From Nitrosomonas mobilis (GTDB lineage Bacteria; Pseudomonadota; Gammaproteobacteria; Burkholderiales; Nitrosomonadaceae), in assembly GCF_900103035.1 (NCBI RefSeq), contig NZ_FMWO01000092.1, positions 1-64,000 of the forward strand: a stretch of 64,000 bases of DNA. The letters run 5' to 3'. Below the pieces are notes generated by a model, which was given only the letters and a program-made list of their open reading frames with translations, had not been told where the DNA came from and searched no databases. Positions within the stretch are counted from its first letter, which is position 1; each line of letters starts with the position of its first letter. Shown here piece after piece: positions 52,114 to 62,709 of the stretch. A program made the position numbers and the translations under genes.

Positions 52114-53688
52114 CTAACGTACAAATTGACTGGTGCCGACAGTTTCCACAATAAGCTGTCGATAATGTTCAGACTTGCGAGTCTGCAGCGCTTCCAGCGG
52201 ATTGAAATTATCGGTCAGAATGAGTCCACGACTGTTATCGATAGTGAGCAGCCGGCTCTCCAGCCAGGCTTGCTGTGTTCTGGAGAGCTGCTCATCCTCA
52301 ATACGCAAGGGATGCTGCGACGCGATGAAGATAAAATCGTTGAAATCTACTCCCAGTTCGGAGATGAATATCAGTTGATGCATAAAAACTTGCGCAAGCG
52401 TCTTGCCAACCGAGGCTAAAGCGATATTCTCCCCCGTATCCAGAAACGAGACAAAATTCAGCGCCAATATTCCTCGCTTACTCAACAGATCATCGATCTG
52501 TTGCAGCGTTTCCTCGGTCAACAAGTGCACTGGCTCGGCGCCTCCGGTAAATACATCCAGAATGATCAGGTCGTAGCTACCCTGCAATTTACGGATCTCA
52601 TAGCGTGCGTCACCAATTATGTGGTTGCCGGTAGGCTTGAAATCAAAGTAATTCTGTGCGGCCTCGGCAACTGCTGGGTCGATCTCGATGGTATCAGTCG
52701 TGATGCCGAACTGTAATAGATCGGTTGCCATGTGCCCCGCACCTTGTCCGATGAGCAGGGCGCGTTCAATACCCGGCGCCAGCCGCGGAATCAGTTCAAC
52801 GATTTTCTGATAAGTCATCAGATTCTCACCATGACTGATACTGGCTGCACCAATTGTGGATGCATCCGCCATCAACAGCCGCATGTTTGCGACAGAGTTA
52901 TCCAATACTCGCACCCAGCCATAGAGGCTTTCGCGTTCAAAACGCACTTGATAAGGTTGTGCGGCATGGCCGACCGCGTTTGCTGGCAAGTTAGCTGCAT
53001 TACTTGGGGAAAGTCCACCGGGAGACAGCATAACGCCAGGCAGCGCCAATAAAATCACAGGGATCAGCGAGTACCGCAGGGAAATATGCTTGCGCTCGAA
53101 GAAAGCGACCAGCGTCGCCAGCACAAATAGTCCCAGGCCAACGCCCACAAAAATCTCACGTGAACCAATGCGCGGGAACAGGTAGAAACCGAGTAACAAG
53201 GTGCCGACCACACTGCCGACCGTGCTGACCGCATAGATTGAACCGGTACTCGCGCCGACCCCGCTAAGACTGTCAGTCGCCAGTTTGACGGCGAACGGGC
53301 CGACCATGCCAAGCATGATAAGGCTGGGCGTAAACAGGATCAGCGTACTGGTAAATGTTCCCATTTGTAGTCCCAGCGAATCCGTTGCCAGCAGCACCGG
53401 CGCCGTCATCCACGGGATAAGCAGTGTTAGCAAACCCGCCAGTGCAATGATCAGCGCGAGCCCGGTTCGTTTTGCGTGGTCCGCCCAATGCCCACCCGCA
53501 TAATAGCCAATGGCAAGCGCAATCATTGTCACCGAAATCAGTGATGCCCACACATAGAGACTCGCGCCATAAAACGGAGCAATCAGGCGCGTACCCAGTA
53601 GCTCGATTACCATCACCGAAGCGCCGGTCAGGAAAACGGTGCAATAAAGCCACCAATATGGCAGTTTCTGTCCAGCAGGAGAGTTCAT
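52114..53688 (-). CDS. Membrane-fused spermidine synthase-like protein
   Basis: About 524 residues from ATG 53688 (GGA upstream; a TTG at 53700 is less likely). The N-terminal ~230 residues have seven or eight membrane helices ('YCTVFLTGASVMVIELLGTR', 'STVGSVVGTLLLGFYLFPRI'). The C-terminal half is a Rossmann-type spermidine-synthase-like domain: 'ERALLIGQGAGHMATDLLQF', 'TDTIEIDPAVAEAAQNYF', 'YDLIILDVFTGG'. Proteins of this build have no firmly known role and may not make polyamines. It converges on ibaG with an 18-bp gap. Confidence 0.85.
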   Translation of the reverse strand: MNSPAGQKLPYWWLYCTVFLTGASVMVIELLGTRLIAPFYGASLYVWASLISVTMIALAIGYYAGGHWADHAKRTGLALIIALAGLLTLLIPWMTAPVLLATDSLGLQMGTFTSTLILFTPSLIMLGMVGPFAVKLATDSLSGVGASTGSIYAVSTVGSVVGTLLLGFYLFPRIGSREIFVGVGLGLFVLATLVAFFERKHISLRYSLIPVILLALPGVMLSPGGLSPSNAANLPANAVGHAAQPYQVRFERESLYGWVRVLDNSVANMRLLMADASTIGAASISHGENLMTYQKIVELIPRLAPGIERALLIGQGAGHMATDLLQFGITTDTIEIDPAVAEAAQNYFDFKPTGNHIIGDARYEIRKLQGSYDLIILDVFTGGAEPVHLLTEETLQQIDDLLSKRGILALNFVSFLDTGENIALASVGKTLAQVFMHQLIFISELGVDFNDFIFIASQHPLRIEDEQLSRTQQAWLESRLLTIDNSRGLILTDNFNPLEALQTRKSEHYRQLIVETVGTSQFVR

Positions 53689-54159
53689 GGGATTTTCCAA
53701 ATAATTGAAAATGGGTAATCGACAGATTGTATAACGATTGATTGCTGTTGGTATGCGACAAATTGTCGCATCTCAGCGGCTAACGAAAATCCATGTATCC
53801 CGATACATGGAAGTTTAGTCAACCTTAAATGAACAAACGCGAAAGTGATGCTATAGGCACCGTCTTGCATCTACCTGGACAGATGGTCTGTGGTATCGGT
53901 TACCGGTATGCGCAGCATATTGATGCAGCGCCCGAATCCAACTTTCAGCGTGGGTGCGATGGGCAACAGACTGGCGGAGTACAGGATAGTTGTAGAAGAG
54001 AATATATTGTTTTTTCAATATATTACCCTACGTAAAGAATACTGATATTTACTCAATAATCGGCAGCCGGCATCTGCCAGAATCAGCACCAACAAGCCAA
54101 TTTTATCTGATTCTGTGGGTCAGCCTGGTCAGGCATCCTGCGATATGATGACGAAAATA
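53689..54159. other. 471-bp gap with three inverted repeats
   Basis: No gene is supported. It contains ATGCGAC/GTCGCAT (about 53754-53772), TCCATGTAT-CCCG-ATACATGGA (53790-53811) and AATATATTG-TTTTTT-CAATATATT (54001-54024). The section also holds the promoter of the spermidine-synthase-like gene on the minus strand and the tail of the tyrA transcript. Confidence 0.5.
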
Positions 54160-55053
54160 CTATTTGACGATTGGTTTTCTAGTGGCCTGCCATTGGTGGC
54201 GGGTGTCTCGCGCCTGGGTGAAAAACTGTTCCAGTGCCGTATGGTTGGATTGACACAACAGGTCTTGCAAATTTGTCAGCAGGTGTTGATAGACCGTAAT
54301 TTTATCAATCAGCGCGTCACGGTTATCCAGGCAGATGTCACGCCACATTTCAGGTGAGCTGCCCGCGATACGGGTCATATCGATGAGGCTGGTACCTGCC
54401 AGTTGCAGGTTTGCCATGGCTTGATCTCCACTAACCATGCTGATATGGTTCATGAGCGCGAATGCGAGCAGGTGTGGCAAATGGCTAATCGCGGCAAGTA
54501 CCTGGTCATGTTGTGCAGGGGTCATGCTGGAGACAACTGCACCGCACTGTTGCCAGAGAAATGCAACCTGATCAATGGCTGCTGCGTGGTTTTCTGGCAG
54601 CGGAGTCAATATAACAGGTTTGTTTTTAAAAAGAGCAGGGTCTGCCGCCCCAGCACCACTGAATTCAGTGCCGGCAATTGGGTGGGCAGGGATAAAAAAG
54701 GGCAAATGATTGCCTAGATGCTCACGGGCAGTATTGATGACATTTTGTTTGGTACTACCCACATCGGATACGATGGTATGTTTTTCCAGATGAGGGGCAA
54801 TTTGTTGCAAAATACGAGCATTCTGTCCAACCGGGGTCGCCAGCAATACGAAATCCGCTCCCGATAAAGCTTTAGGAAAATCATTGGTGTAGTCATCTAT
54901 AATGCCCAGCTCGATTGCGCACTGCAGATTCTGTCGACTGCGCCCGATTCCGGTGATGTGCGAAACTTGTCCCGCCTGACGCAGCGCAAGTGCAAATGAA
55001 CCGCCAATCAGTCCAACACCAATTACTACAAGTTTGTCAAGACATTTGATCAT
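54160..55053 (-). CDS. tyrA: Prephenate dehydrogenase
   Basis: A 297-residue NAD-dependent enzyme: dinucleotide motif 'LVVIGVGLIGGSFALALRQA', 'DFVLLATPVGQNARIL', 'SDVGSTKQNVI' and 'FIPAHPIAGTEFSGAGAAD' containing the catalytic His. It converts prephenate to 4-hydroxyphenylpyruvate for tyrosine. It follows hisC on the same strand after 156 bp. In many betaproteobacteria aroA comes next; here it is missing and a different gene follows. Confidence 0.94.
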   Translation of the reverse strand: MIKCLDKLVVIGVGLIGGSFALALRQAGQVSHITGIGRSRQNLQCAIELGIIDDYTNDFPKALSGADFVLLATPVGQNARILQQIAPHLEKHTIVSDVGSTKQNVINTAREHLGNHLPFFIPAHPIAGTEFSGAGAADPALFKNKPVILTPLPENHAAAIDQVAFLWQQCGAVVSSMTPAQHDQVLAAISHLPHLLAFALMNHISMVSGDQAMANLQLAGTSLIDMTRIAGSSPEMWRDICLDNRDALIDKITVYQHLLTNLQDLLCQSNHTALEQFFTQARDTRHQWQATRKPIVK

Positions 55054-55209
55054 TAAGGGTTCTCTAGAAATTCACATTTCGCCGCAATACTATGTTACTG
55101 ATAAAAAATATTTCTTTACATATCAATTATATGCTGCGCCAACATTTTTTATTCGCGCCTGGCCTTGCTTAGAACTCTGAATTTTTAGAGGTACTCTTAA
55201 GAAAACTGG

Positions 55210-56328
55210 TCAGGCGATTTCCTTCAGAGATTGTTCCAGTGAAACTAAAAATTTGTAATTTTCCGCTTCAAGGCCAATCGTGACGCGCAAATGATGATTC
55301 ATGCCGTAATTGCTCAAAGGCCGCACGATCACTCCCTGGTGCAGCAGGTCTTTGTAAACTTTCAAGGCATTGACGGATTCTCCATTGATGTAGATGCTGA
55401 CAAAATTAGCATAGGACGGAATAAACTCAACTCCCAGTTGCCGTAACCCATTTGTCATCTGCAGCATTCCGCTTCGATTAGTGGTGTACGCTTGCTTGAC
55501 AAACTCGACATCCTGGAGCGCCGCCAATGCGCCAGCCTGGCCGATACTGTTAACATTGAATGGTTGACGGATACGATTCATCAGATTGGCGATATCTGGA
55601 TGCGCCAGCGCAAAACCGACGCGCACACTTGCCAGACCATACGCCTTGGAAAAAGTGCGGGTAATCACCAGATTGGGGAAATCCTTCAGCCAGGCAATAC
55701 TGTGCGCCTTGTTGGCCTCCGGTAGATACTCGTCATAGGCCTCGTCAAGAATCACCAAGATGTCCGGAGAGATACGTTCCATAAAACGCAGCAGATCCCG
55801 TCCTTCACATAGGGTGCCAGTCGGATTATTGGGATTGGCGATAAAGACGACACGCGTATCCGCTGTGGTCGCATCGAGCATAGCCGCCAAGTCATGGCCA
55901 AAATTGCGTGCGGTCACAGAAATTCCGGTGGCACCAACTGCTTGCACCAGTAACGGGTAAATAGCAAATGCGTATTGTGAATAGATTGCTGAAGCCCCGG
56001 GACGTAAAAAGATACGCGCAGCCAGCTCCAGTACGTCATTGGATCCATTGCCCAGCACAATCTGTTCAGTGGGCACGCCCAAATATTCGGAGAGTGCCCC
56101 CTTCAATTCAAAACCACTGCCATCCGGATAGCGGGAAGCTTCGCTGAGTGCACGGATCATGGCCTCTTTGGCCATTGGACTGGTGCCTAGGGGGTTCTCA
56201 TTAGACGCAAGCTTGATGACTTCATCTTTATTAAGACTAAGTTCACGTACCAGTTCGGATATCGGTTTTCCGGGACGGTAGGGTTGAATTGCCCGAATAT
56301 ATTCTGGTGCGAGTTCACATAACTTCAT
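55210..56328 (-). CDS. hisC: Histidinol-phosphate aminotransferase
   Basis: A 372-residue class I/II PLP aminotransferase with '[20 protein letters not shown]', '[16 protein letters not shown]', '[11 protein letters not shown]' and the PLP lysine in '[16 protein letters not shown]'. In this gene order (pheA-hisC-tyrA) the enzyme often also serves aromatic amino acid transamination, so it may act on phenylpyruvate as well as histidinol phosphate. Confidence 0.92.
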   Translation of the reverse strand: MKLCELAPEYIRAIQPYRPGKPISELVRELSLNKDEVIKLASNENPLGTSPMAKEAMIRALSEASRYPDGSGFELKGALSEYLGVPTEQIVLGNGSNDVLELAARIFLRPGASAIYSQYAFAIYPLLVQAVGATGISVTARNFGHDLAAMLDATTADTRVVFIANPNNPTGTLCEGRDLLRFMERISPDILVILDEAYDEYLPEANKAHSIAWLKDFPNLVITRTFSKAYGLASVRVGFALAHPDIANLMNRIRQPFNVNSIGQAGALAALQDVEFVKQAYTTNRSGMLQMTNGLRQLGVEFIPSYANFVSIYINGESVNALKVYKDLLHQGVIVRPLSNYGMNHHLRVTIGLEAENYKFLVSLEQSLKEIA

Positions 56329-56365
56329 GGTATTTGGTACTTCCTCGTTAGGAAATAAAGAATGA

Positions 56366-57433
56366 TCAAGCTAAGGGATAAGAACCGAGCAGCTTAAAGA
56401 AAGTTGCATTATGGCGGAGTGACTGCAACGCCAAGGCAACATTTTCGTCCTGTTGATGCCCCTCAATATCGACAAAAAAAACGTAATCCCATAAATTAGC
56501 ACGTGAAGGGCGTGATTCCAAGCGGGTCATGCTGACCTGATGACGTGCGAGCGGCGCCAGCAATTCATGTACCGCGCCAGGGCGATTACTGGTCGCCATG
56601 ACGAGAGATGTCTTGTCCCGGCCGGAAGGAGCAACAGCTTGCGAACCGATGATGAGAAACCGTGTAGTGTTATTTGAGTTATCTTGTATATTACAGGCAC
56701 ATAGCATTAAACCGAATACTTCTGCCGCCTTCTTGCTGGCGATAGCTGCAGCGTGCTCGTCATTGGCTGCAAGTCGTGCGGCGTCGGCATTACTGGCGGC
56801 ATTGATACATTCGATTCCCTGCAGGTGATGCAGGTTCTCTATCAACCAGGAGTGGCACTGGGCAAATGACTGTGGATGTGAATAAATTTTGCGAATTTTA
56901 CTCAGATCCACCTGTTTTGCCATCAAGCACTGGTGAATGGCCAGTTCCAGTTCGCCACAAATCAGGAGTGGTGTCTGGAGCAGTAAATCCATGGTTCTGC
57001 CAACCGCGCCTTCGGTCGAATTTTCAACTGGAATTACGCCAAAATTGGCGGTACCAGATTCCACTTGACGAAACACTTCATCGATCGAACGGCTGGGTAA
57101 CGCGTTGACGGCCTTGCCGAAGCGTTTGTTGACCGCTTCCTCGGAAAAGGTTCCTTCTGGCCCCAGGTAGGCGACCGTGAATGGATCTTCCAGTGCACGG
57201 CAAGCAGAAATGATTTCAGTGAACAGCTGCTGGATTTGTATCTGGCTGAGTGGGCCATGATTATGTTGCTGTAGGCGGGTAAAAATCTGCGATTCCCGTT
57301 CAGGGCGATAGACGGCACCGGATTTCTGTCGCCCCACTTCCTGCGCAAGCTGTGCACGCGTATTGATTAACTCAAGCAATTCATCATCAATAGCATCAAT
57401 TTTATTACGCAAATGTTTCAGGTCTTCGATCAT
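56366..57433 (-). CDS. pheA: Bifunctional chorismate mutase/prephenate dehydratase
   Basis: A 355-residue P-protein. A chorismate mutase domain (1-~88, '[19 protein letters not shown]'), a prephenate dehydratase domain (~90-270, '[20 protein letters not shown]', '[18 protein letters not shown]') and a C-terminal ACT domain (~275-355, '[20 protein letters not shown]', '[20 protein letters not shown]'). The E-S-R-P motif binds phenylalanine for feedback control. It lies 48 bp after the serA stop. Confidence 0.95.
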   Translation of the reverse strand: MIEDLKHLRNKIDAIDDELLELINTRAQLAQEVGRQKSGAVYRPERESQIFTRLQQHNHGPLSQIQIQQLFTEIISACRALEDPFTVAYLGPEGTFSEEAVNKRFGKAVNALPSRSIDEVFRQVESGTANFGVIPVENSTEGAVGRTMDLLLQTPLLICGELELAIHQCLMAKQVDLSKIRKIYSHPQSFAQCHSWLIENLHHLQGIECINAASNADAARLAANDEHAAAIASKKAAEVFGLMLCACNIQDNSNNTTRFLIIGSQAVAPSGRDKTSLVMATSNRPGAVHELLAPLARHQVSMTRLESRPSRANLWDYVFFVDIEGHQQDENVALALQSLRHNATFFKLLGSYPLA

Positions 57434-57481
57434 GCTTGTCTCTGGCAGCGTTCAGTTCTCCCTGGGCATCAAAGCAAAGGA

Positions 57482-58693
57482 TTACTGTCGTTCGTTACTG
57501 GATAATTTGGGAATATAACGTACCATCAATACACCGGTAATGTTTTCGATTGCATTAATGATTTCCCGTGGGATGGGTTTATCAGTATCCACCAGGGTAT
57601 AAGCGATTTCGCCACGCGATTTATTCACCATGTTATGAATATTCAAGCCAATACTGGCCATACAAGTTGATATCTGCCCAAGTAGATTTGGTACATTGGC
57701 ATTGGCAATAGCTGTTCGATAGGGTACTTCCCGTTCCATCGTAACATCAGGAAAATTAACGCTGTACAGAATATTGCCATTGATCAGATAATCCTTGATC
57801 TGGTCAGTAATCATAATGGCGCAATTTTCTTCGGCTTCCTTGGTGGAAGCGCCAAGATGGGGCAGGGCAATGACTGCAGGGTGATGCTGCAGTTTCTGGC
57901 TTGGAAAATCACAGATATAGTTCTTGATCGACCCTTTTTCGATACCAACAAGTATCGCATCTTCATCCACGATTTCATCGCGTGAAAAATTCAGCAATAT
58001 CGTATTTTTTTGCATTTTGGCCACGAGGTCCGTATTGACAAGATGATGCGTCGAGTCGTTTAGCGGAACATGCAGCGAAACGACATGGCTGCGATGTACC
58101 AGTGTTTCTATCTCATTTACTTTCCTGACTTCAGCAGATAGGCTCCAGGCAGCGTCAACCGTGATTTTGGGATCAAAACCCGACACCTTCATTCCCAGCC
58201 TGATGGCGGCATCGGCAACCAACCGTCCAATTTTTCCGAGTCCGATGATGCCAAGCATTTGTCCCGGCAGTTCCAGTCCTGAGAAACGTTTTTTTTCAGC
58301 TTCAACCTGTTGGTGCAAGGCAGTATCATCCCCTTGCAGTTTCTCGACAAAACGAATGGCCGGAATGATGTTGCGCGAAGCGAGCAGCATGCCAGCCAGC
58401 ACCAGCTCCTTGACAGCATTGGCATTGGCGCCAGGGGTGTTGAATACCGGAACACCACGCGCATTCATTTGGTTGACCGGAATATTATTGGTTCCTGCAC
58501 CGGCACGGCCGATGGCAACTACACTCTTGGGAATAGGCATGTCATGCATATTATGCGAACGCAGCAGGATGACGTCAGGATCAGCAATGTTGCTGCCAAT
58601 CTGAAAACGGTCTGCCGACAGACGATTGAGTCCGATAGCGGCAATGGCGTTAAGTGTCAGAATGTTAAATTTTCTATCTAATGATTCAGGCAT
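57482..58693 (-). CDS. serA: D-3-phosphoglycerate dehydrogenase with ACT domain
   Basis: About 403 residues from ATG 58693, which overlaps the end of serC by 8 bp; the frame extends back to 58780 but that lies inside serC. Motifs: 'GRAGAGTNNIPVNQMNARGV', NAD-binding 'LGIIGLGKIGRLVADAAIRL', 'LHVPLNDSTHHLVN' and the catalytic His in 'IALPHLGASTKEAEENCA'. A C-terminal ACT domain ('IAYTLVDTDKPIPREIINAI') suggests serine feedback. It is the first step of serine synthesis, coupled to serC. Confidence 0.93.
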   Translation of the reverse strand: MPESLDRKFNILTLNAIAAIGLNRLSADRFQIGSNIADPDVILLRSHNMHDMPIPKSVVAIGRAGAGTNNIPVNQMNARGVPVFNTPGANANAVKELVLAGMLLASRNIIPAIRFVEKLQGDDTALHQQVEAEKKRFSGLELPGQMLGIIGLGKIGRLVADAAIRLGMKVSGFDPKITVDAAWSLSAEVRKVNEIETLVHRSHVVSLHVPLNDSTHHLVNTDLVAKMQKNTILLNFSRDEIVDEDAILVGIEKGSIKNYICDFPSQKLQHHPAVIALPHLGASTKEAEENCAIMITDQIKDYLINGNILYSVNFPDVTMEREVPYRTAIANANVPNLLGQISTCMASIGLNIHNMVNKSRGEIAYTLVDTDKPIPREIINAIENITGVLMVRYIPKLSSNERQ

Positions 58694-59792
58694 GATTTTT
58701 CTCAAATTCCTGCATGAAGGTAACCAATGTTTGCACGCCTTCCACTGGCATGGCATTGTAGATCGATGCTCGCATGCCACCTACGGAACGATGACCTTTA
58801 AGCTGAATTAATCCACGTGCTTCGGCTTGTTGTAAAAAAATGCTATCAAGTGCTGCATCAACCAAGGTAAAAGGAATGTTCATTCGTGAACGGTCTGGCG
58901 TCACAACCGGGCAGCGATAAAACTGGCTGGCATCGATCAGATCATAAATAAGCTTTGCTTTAGTGAGATTGCGTTGCTCAATTGCGGACAGGCCACCGAG
59001 CTGTTTCAGCCACCGCATCACCAGACCCATAATGTAAATAGCATAAGTTGGCGGTGTGTTGTACATCGAATCATTCTTTGCATGTGTTTTGTAGCGATAC
59101 ATGGTCGGCGTACCGGAAAGTGGGTCAATTCGCAGTAAGTCCTCACGCACAATGACAATCACCAATCCTGCGGGGCCAACATTTTTTTGAGCGCCAGCAT
59201 AAATCAACCCAAATTTGTTGATATCAAACGGACGAGACAGAAAATCGGATGACATGTCTGCAACCAGGGGAATGTCCGAGCTTCCGCCAGCGATCATCGA
59301 TAAATCGGGTGTCCACTGGAACTCGACGCCACCAATGGTTTCATTCGGAGTGTAGTGCACGTATGCGGTGTCCTGGCTAATTTGCCATTGATCAATGGCT
59401 GGTACCGAGTTGAAAGCACTTTTCTCCGCGCTGGCGGCGATATGCACCTGGCAGTAACTTGATGCTTCAGCAATGGCTTTTTCCGACCATTGACCCGTAT
59501 GAACATAATCAGCATGTTTCTTATTGCCGAGCAGATTCATGGGCACCATCGCAAATTGGCCAGATGCGCCACCCTGTAGAAATAGTACCTTGTAATGATC
59601 GGGAATATTGGCCAGATCGCGCAAATCCTGTTCGGTCTGCTGGGCAATAGTCATGAATTCCTTGCCACGATGGCTCATTTCCATGACAGACATTCCGCTG
59701 CCGTGCCAGTCTAGCATTTCCTCGCGAGCCTGCTGGAGAACGACCTCCGGCAATACGGCAGGACCTGCACTAAAATTGAATATTTTTCGCAT
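58686..59792 (-). CDS. serC: Phosphoserine aminotransferase
   Basis: A 368-residue class V PLP enzyme: 'FNFSAGPAVLPEVVLQQARE' at the start, 'VLFLQGGASGQFAMVPMNLL', 'LVADMSSDFLSRPFDI' with the PLP lysine in 'YAGAQKNVGPAGLVIVI', and 'GHRSVGGMRASIYNAMPVEG' near the end. It makes phosphoserine (and supports pyridoxine synthesis in many bacteria). gyrA lies upstream on the same strand, separated by 167 bp. Confidence 0.96.
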   Translation of the reverse strand: MRKIFNFSAGPAVLPEVVLQQAREEMLDWHGSGMSVMEMSHRGKEFMTIAQQTEQDLRDLANIPDHYKVLFLQGGASGQFAMVPMNLLGNKKHADYVHTGQWSEKAIAEASSYCQVHIAASAEKSAFNSVPAIDQWQISQDTAYVHYTPNETIGGVEFQWTPDLSMIAGGSSDIPLVADMSSDFLSRPFDINKFGLIYAGAQKNVGPAGLVIVIVREDLLRIDPLSGTPTMYRYKTHAKNDSMYNTPPTYAIYIMGLVMRWLKQLGGLSAIEQRNLTKAKLIYDLIDASQFYRCPVVTPDRSRMNIPFTLVDAALDSIFLQQAEARGLIQLKGHRSVGGMRASIYNAMPVEGVQTLVTFMQEFEKNHA

Positions 59793-59959
59793 AAGTTATG
59801 ATTTATTTAGTCTTTTAGGGCACCACTAAAAATTCAGGATTCTGAGCAAGACCAGATGCGAATAAAAAATATTGACGCGGTATCCAATTGGTATGTAAGG
59901 AAACATTTTTTATAAGCAACAGGGTATTGTGGCGAAATATGAATTTCTAGAGACGCACT

Positions 59960-62500
59960 TTATTCGGTTTCGACAATTCTTTCCAGTCCGGCCAGTTTTT
60001 CATTGTGCCCCAGATTGATTAACGTCACACCTTGGGTAGAGCGACCCATTTCCCTGATTTCACTGACACGCGTCCGAATCATGACGCCGCCGGTCGTGAT
60101 CAGCATGATTTCATCTTCCGGCCGCACAAGCTGTGCGGCTACAACTTTGCCATTGCGTGCGTTGGTGCTGATTGCAATCATTCCCTGCGTAGCGCGCCCA
60201 TGGCGGGTATATTCTCCGATGGGGGTGCGTTTGCCAAAACCGTTTTCGGTTGCAGTCAGCACTGTTAGGGATTCATTTTCAGCCACCAGCAGCGAAATTA
60301 CCTTTTGACCAGCGCCGAGCTTCATTCCCCTGACGCCGCGTGCCTGACGGCCTATGGGCCGGACATCATTTTCATCAAATCGCACCGCTTTACCGGCATC
60401 AGAGAATAGCATGACATCATGTTTACCATCCGTGAGGGCAATGCCAATCAGGTAATCACCTTCATCCAGTCCAATGGCAATAATCCCGCTGCTACGTGGA
60501 CGTGAGAACTCGGTTAACGGCGTTTTTTTAACGGTTCCGAGTGCGGTTGCCATGAAAATAAAGTGCGTGTCATCAAAGGATTTGACAGACAAAACAGCAT
60601 TAATCTTTTCGTTCTGCACCAATGGCAGCAGATTATTGATTGGCTTGCCGCGCGCGGATCGACCACCTTGTGGCACATTATATACTTTGATCCAATAAAT
60701 ACGGCCGAGGCTGGAAAAACATAAAATATAATCGTGAGTATTGGCAATGAACAGGTTATCGATGAAATCATCCTCACGAGTCGTGATAGCGAGCTTGCCG
60801 CGCCCACCACGTTTTTGTGCCTGATAATCATCCAGCAACTGGGATTTGATATAACCCGCATGGGATAGCGTTACCACCATATCGGCCGGAGTGATTAAAT
60901 CTTCGGTTTGTAAATCTTCCGCATCAATCACGACTTCACTGCGACGAGCATCACCAAATTGCTGTTTAATCGCGATTAGTTCTTCCGTAATAATGACGGT
61001 GATTCTAGCTGGGTTGGCCAGTATATCCAGAAAATCCATAATCTTATTCATCACTTCGCGGTACTCGGAGACAATCTTTTCCTGTTCGAGGCCGGTCAGG
61101 CGTTGCAGGCGTAAATCAAGAATGGCTTGTGCCTGAACGTCTGATAATAGATAGCCATGCGCGGTTAAACCCAGATGAGCGGTCAGCGAATCGGGTCGCA
61201 GACTTTCGGCATCGATCATTGCGCGTCGCAGCATTTCTTCGACCAGTTGCGAATGCCATGGTCGAGACATCAGGCCTTGTTTCGCGTCAGCAGGCGTAGG
61301 CGCAGCTTTGATTAACGCAATGATTTCGTCCACGTTGGATAACGCTACCGCAAGTCCTTCCAACAAGTGGCCACGTTCTCGCGCTCTTTTGAGCTCAAAT
61401 GCTGTGCGCCGTGTGACTACTTCGCGGCGATGGCGCAGGAAGCATTCCAGCATCTGCTTCAGATTGAGCAGACGTGGCTGGCCATCGACGAGTGCGACCA
61501 TGTTCATTCCGAATGTATCCTGCATTTGTGTTTCTTTGTACAGATTGTTCAGGATGACATCTGGATTCTCGGCACGCTTCAATTCGATTACCACTCGCAT
61601 GCCGGATTTGTCAGATTCATCACGCAGCTCGGAAATCCCCTCAATTTTCTTGTCACGCACCAGCTCGCCAATACGTATCAGTAAATTGGCCTTATTCACC
61701 TGATAAGGTAGCTCGTCAATAATAATGCTTTGACGACTGCCTTTCTCCATATCCTCAAAATGGGTACGGGCGCGTATTACGACTCTGCCGCGACCGGTAC
61801 GGTAGCCATCACGAATGCCAGCAACGCCATAGAGAATCCCTGCGGTCGGAAAATCCGGTGCAACGATGCAGGTCATTAACTCGCCAATATCCGCTTCCGG
61901 CTTGGTTTGTAACAAAAGGCAGGCATCAATGACTTCATTGAGGTTGTGCGGCGGGATGTTGGTTGCCATTCCTACGGCGATGCCAGACGAACCATTGATC
62001 AGTAAATTGGGTATTTTGGCAGGAAGAATCAGTGGCTCGCGTTCAGATTCATCATAGTTTGTCCCGAAATCAACGGTTTCCTTGTCAAGATCCGCCAGTA
62101 GCTCGTGCGCAATGCGTGACATGCGTATTTCGGTATAACGCATCGCTGCCGCATTATCGCCATCGATCGAGCCGAAATTACCTTGGCCATCGATCAGCAT
62201 GTAACGTAACGAGAAATTTTGTGCCATACGCACGATAGTGTCATAGACAGCGGTATCGCCATGAGGATGGTACTTACCGATGACATCCCCTACGATACGT
62301 GCCGATTTCTTGTAAGGCCGATTCCAGTCGTTGGATAATTCATGCATGGCAAAAAGTACGCGCCGGTGCACCGGTTTGAGCCCATCGCGCACATCAGGTA
62401 ACGCTCTGCCGACAATAACGCTCATCGCATAGTCGAGATAGGAACGCTTCATCTCATCTTCAAGACTGATGGGCAGGGTTTCCTTTGCGAATTGATCCAT
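59960..62500 (-). CDS. gyrA: DNA gyrase subunit A
   Basis: An 846-residue type II topoisomerase subunit. The N-terminal part has the winged-helix region and catalytic Tyr122 ('[15 protein letters not shown]'). The quinolone-determining region reads '[19 protein letters not shown]', with Thr at position 83 and Asp at 87 (E. coli has Ser83). The C-terminal β-pinwheel includes the GyrA box '[10 protein letters not shown]' (K-R-G-G-R-G). It lies upstream of serC-serA-pheA-hisC-tyrA, a common betaproteobacterial order. Confidence 0.97.
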   Translation of the reverse strand: MDQFAKETLPISLEDEMKRSYLDYAMSVIVGRALPDVRDGLKPVHRRVLFAMHELSNDWNRPYKKSARIVGDVIGKYHPHGDTAVYDTIVRMAQNFSLRYMLIDGQGNFGSIDGDNAAAMRYTEIRMSRIAHELLADLDKETVDFGTNYDESEREPLILPAKIPNLLINGSSGIAVGMATNIPPHNLNEVIDACLLLQTKPEADIGELMTCIVAPDFPTAGILYGVAGIRDGYRTGRGRVVIRARTHFEDMEKGSRQSIIIDELPYQVNKANLLIRIGELVRDKKIEGISELRDESDKSGMRVVIELKRAENPDVILNNLYKETQMQDTFGMNMVALVDGQPRLLNLKQMLECFLRHRREVVTRRTAFELKRARERGHLLEGLAVALSNVDEIIALIKAAPTPADAKQGLMSRPWHSQLVEEMLRRAMIDAESLRPDSLTAHLGLTAHGYLLSDVQAQAILDLRLQRLTGLEQEKIVSEYREVMNKIMDFLDILANPARITVIITEELIAIKQQFGDARRSEVVIDAEDLQTEDLITPADMVVTLSHAGYIKSQLLDDYQAQKRGGRGKLAITTREDDFIDNLFIANTHDYILCFSSLGRIYWIKVYNVPQGGRSARGKPINNLLPLVQNEKINAVLSVKSFDDTHFIFMATALGTVKKTPLTEFSRPRSSGIIAIGLDEGDYLIGIALTDGKHDVMLFSDAGKAVRFDENDVRPIGRQARGVRGMKLGAGQKVISLLVAENESLTVLTATENGFGKRTPIGEYTRHGRATQGMIAISTNARNGKVVAAQLVRPEDEIMLITTGGVMIRTRVSEIREMGRSTQGVTLINLGHNEKLAGLERIVETE

Positions 62501-62709
62501 AATGTTTTGGGGTAAGTATCAGTTAAATAAGAATCAGGATTTATCTAAATAATCGATGGCAAATGATGGTTAATTTCCAGCAGAAAAGCAGAAATAGTGT
62601 GCGGTATACGTCTATTTGTTTGTGTGACTGGAAAATGTTTGCGGGCGGGCTATTTTCAGGTTTTTACAGCACTGTATCTTACCACAAACCCCCTTACCAT
62701 TTAGGCAGA

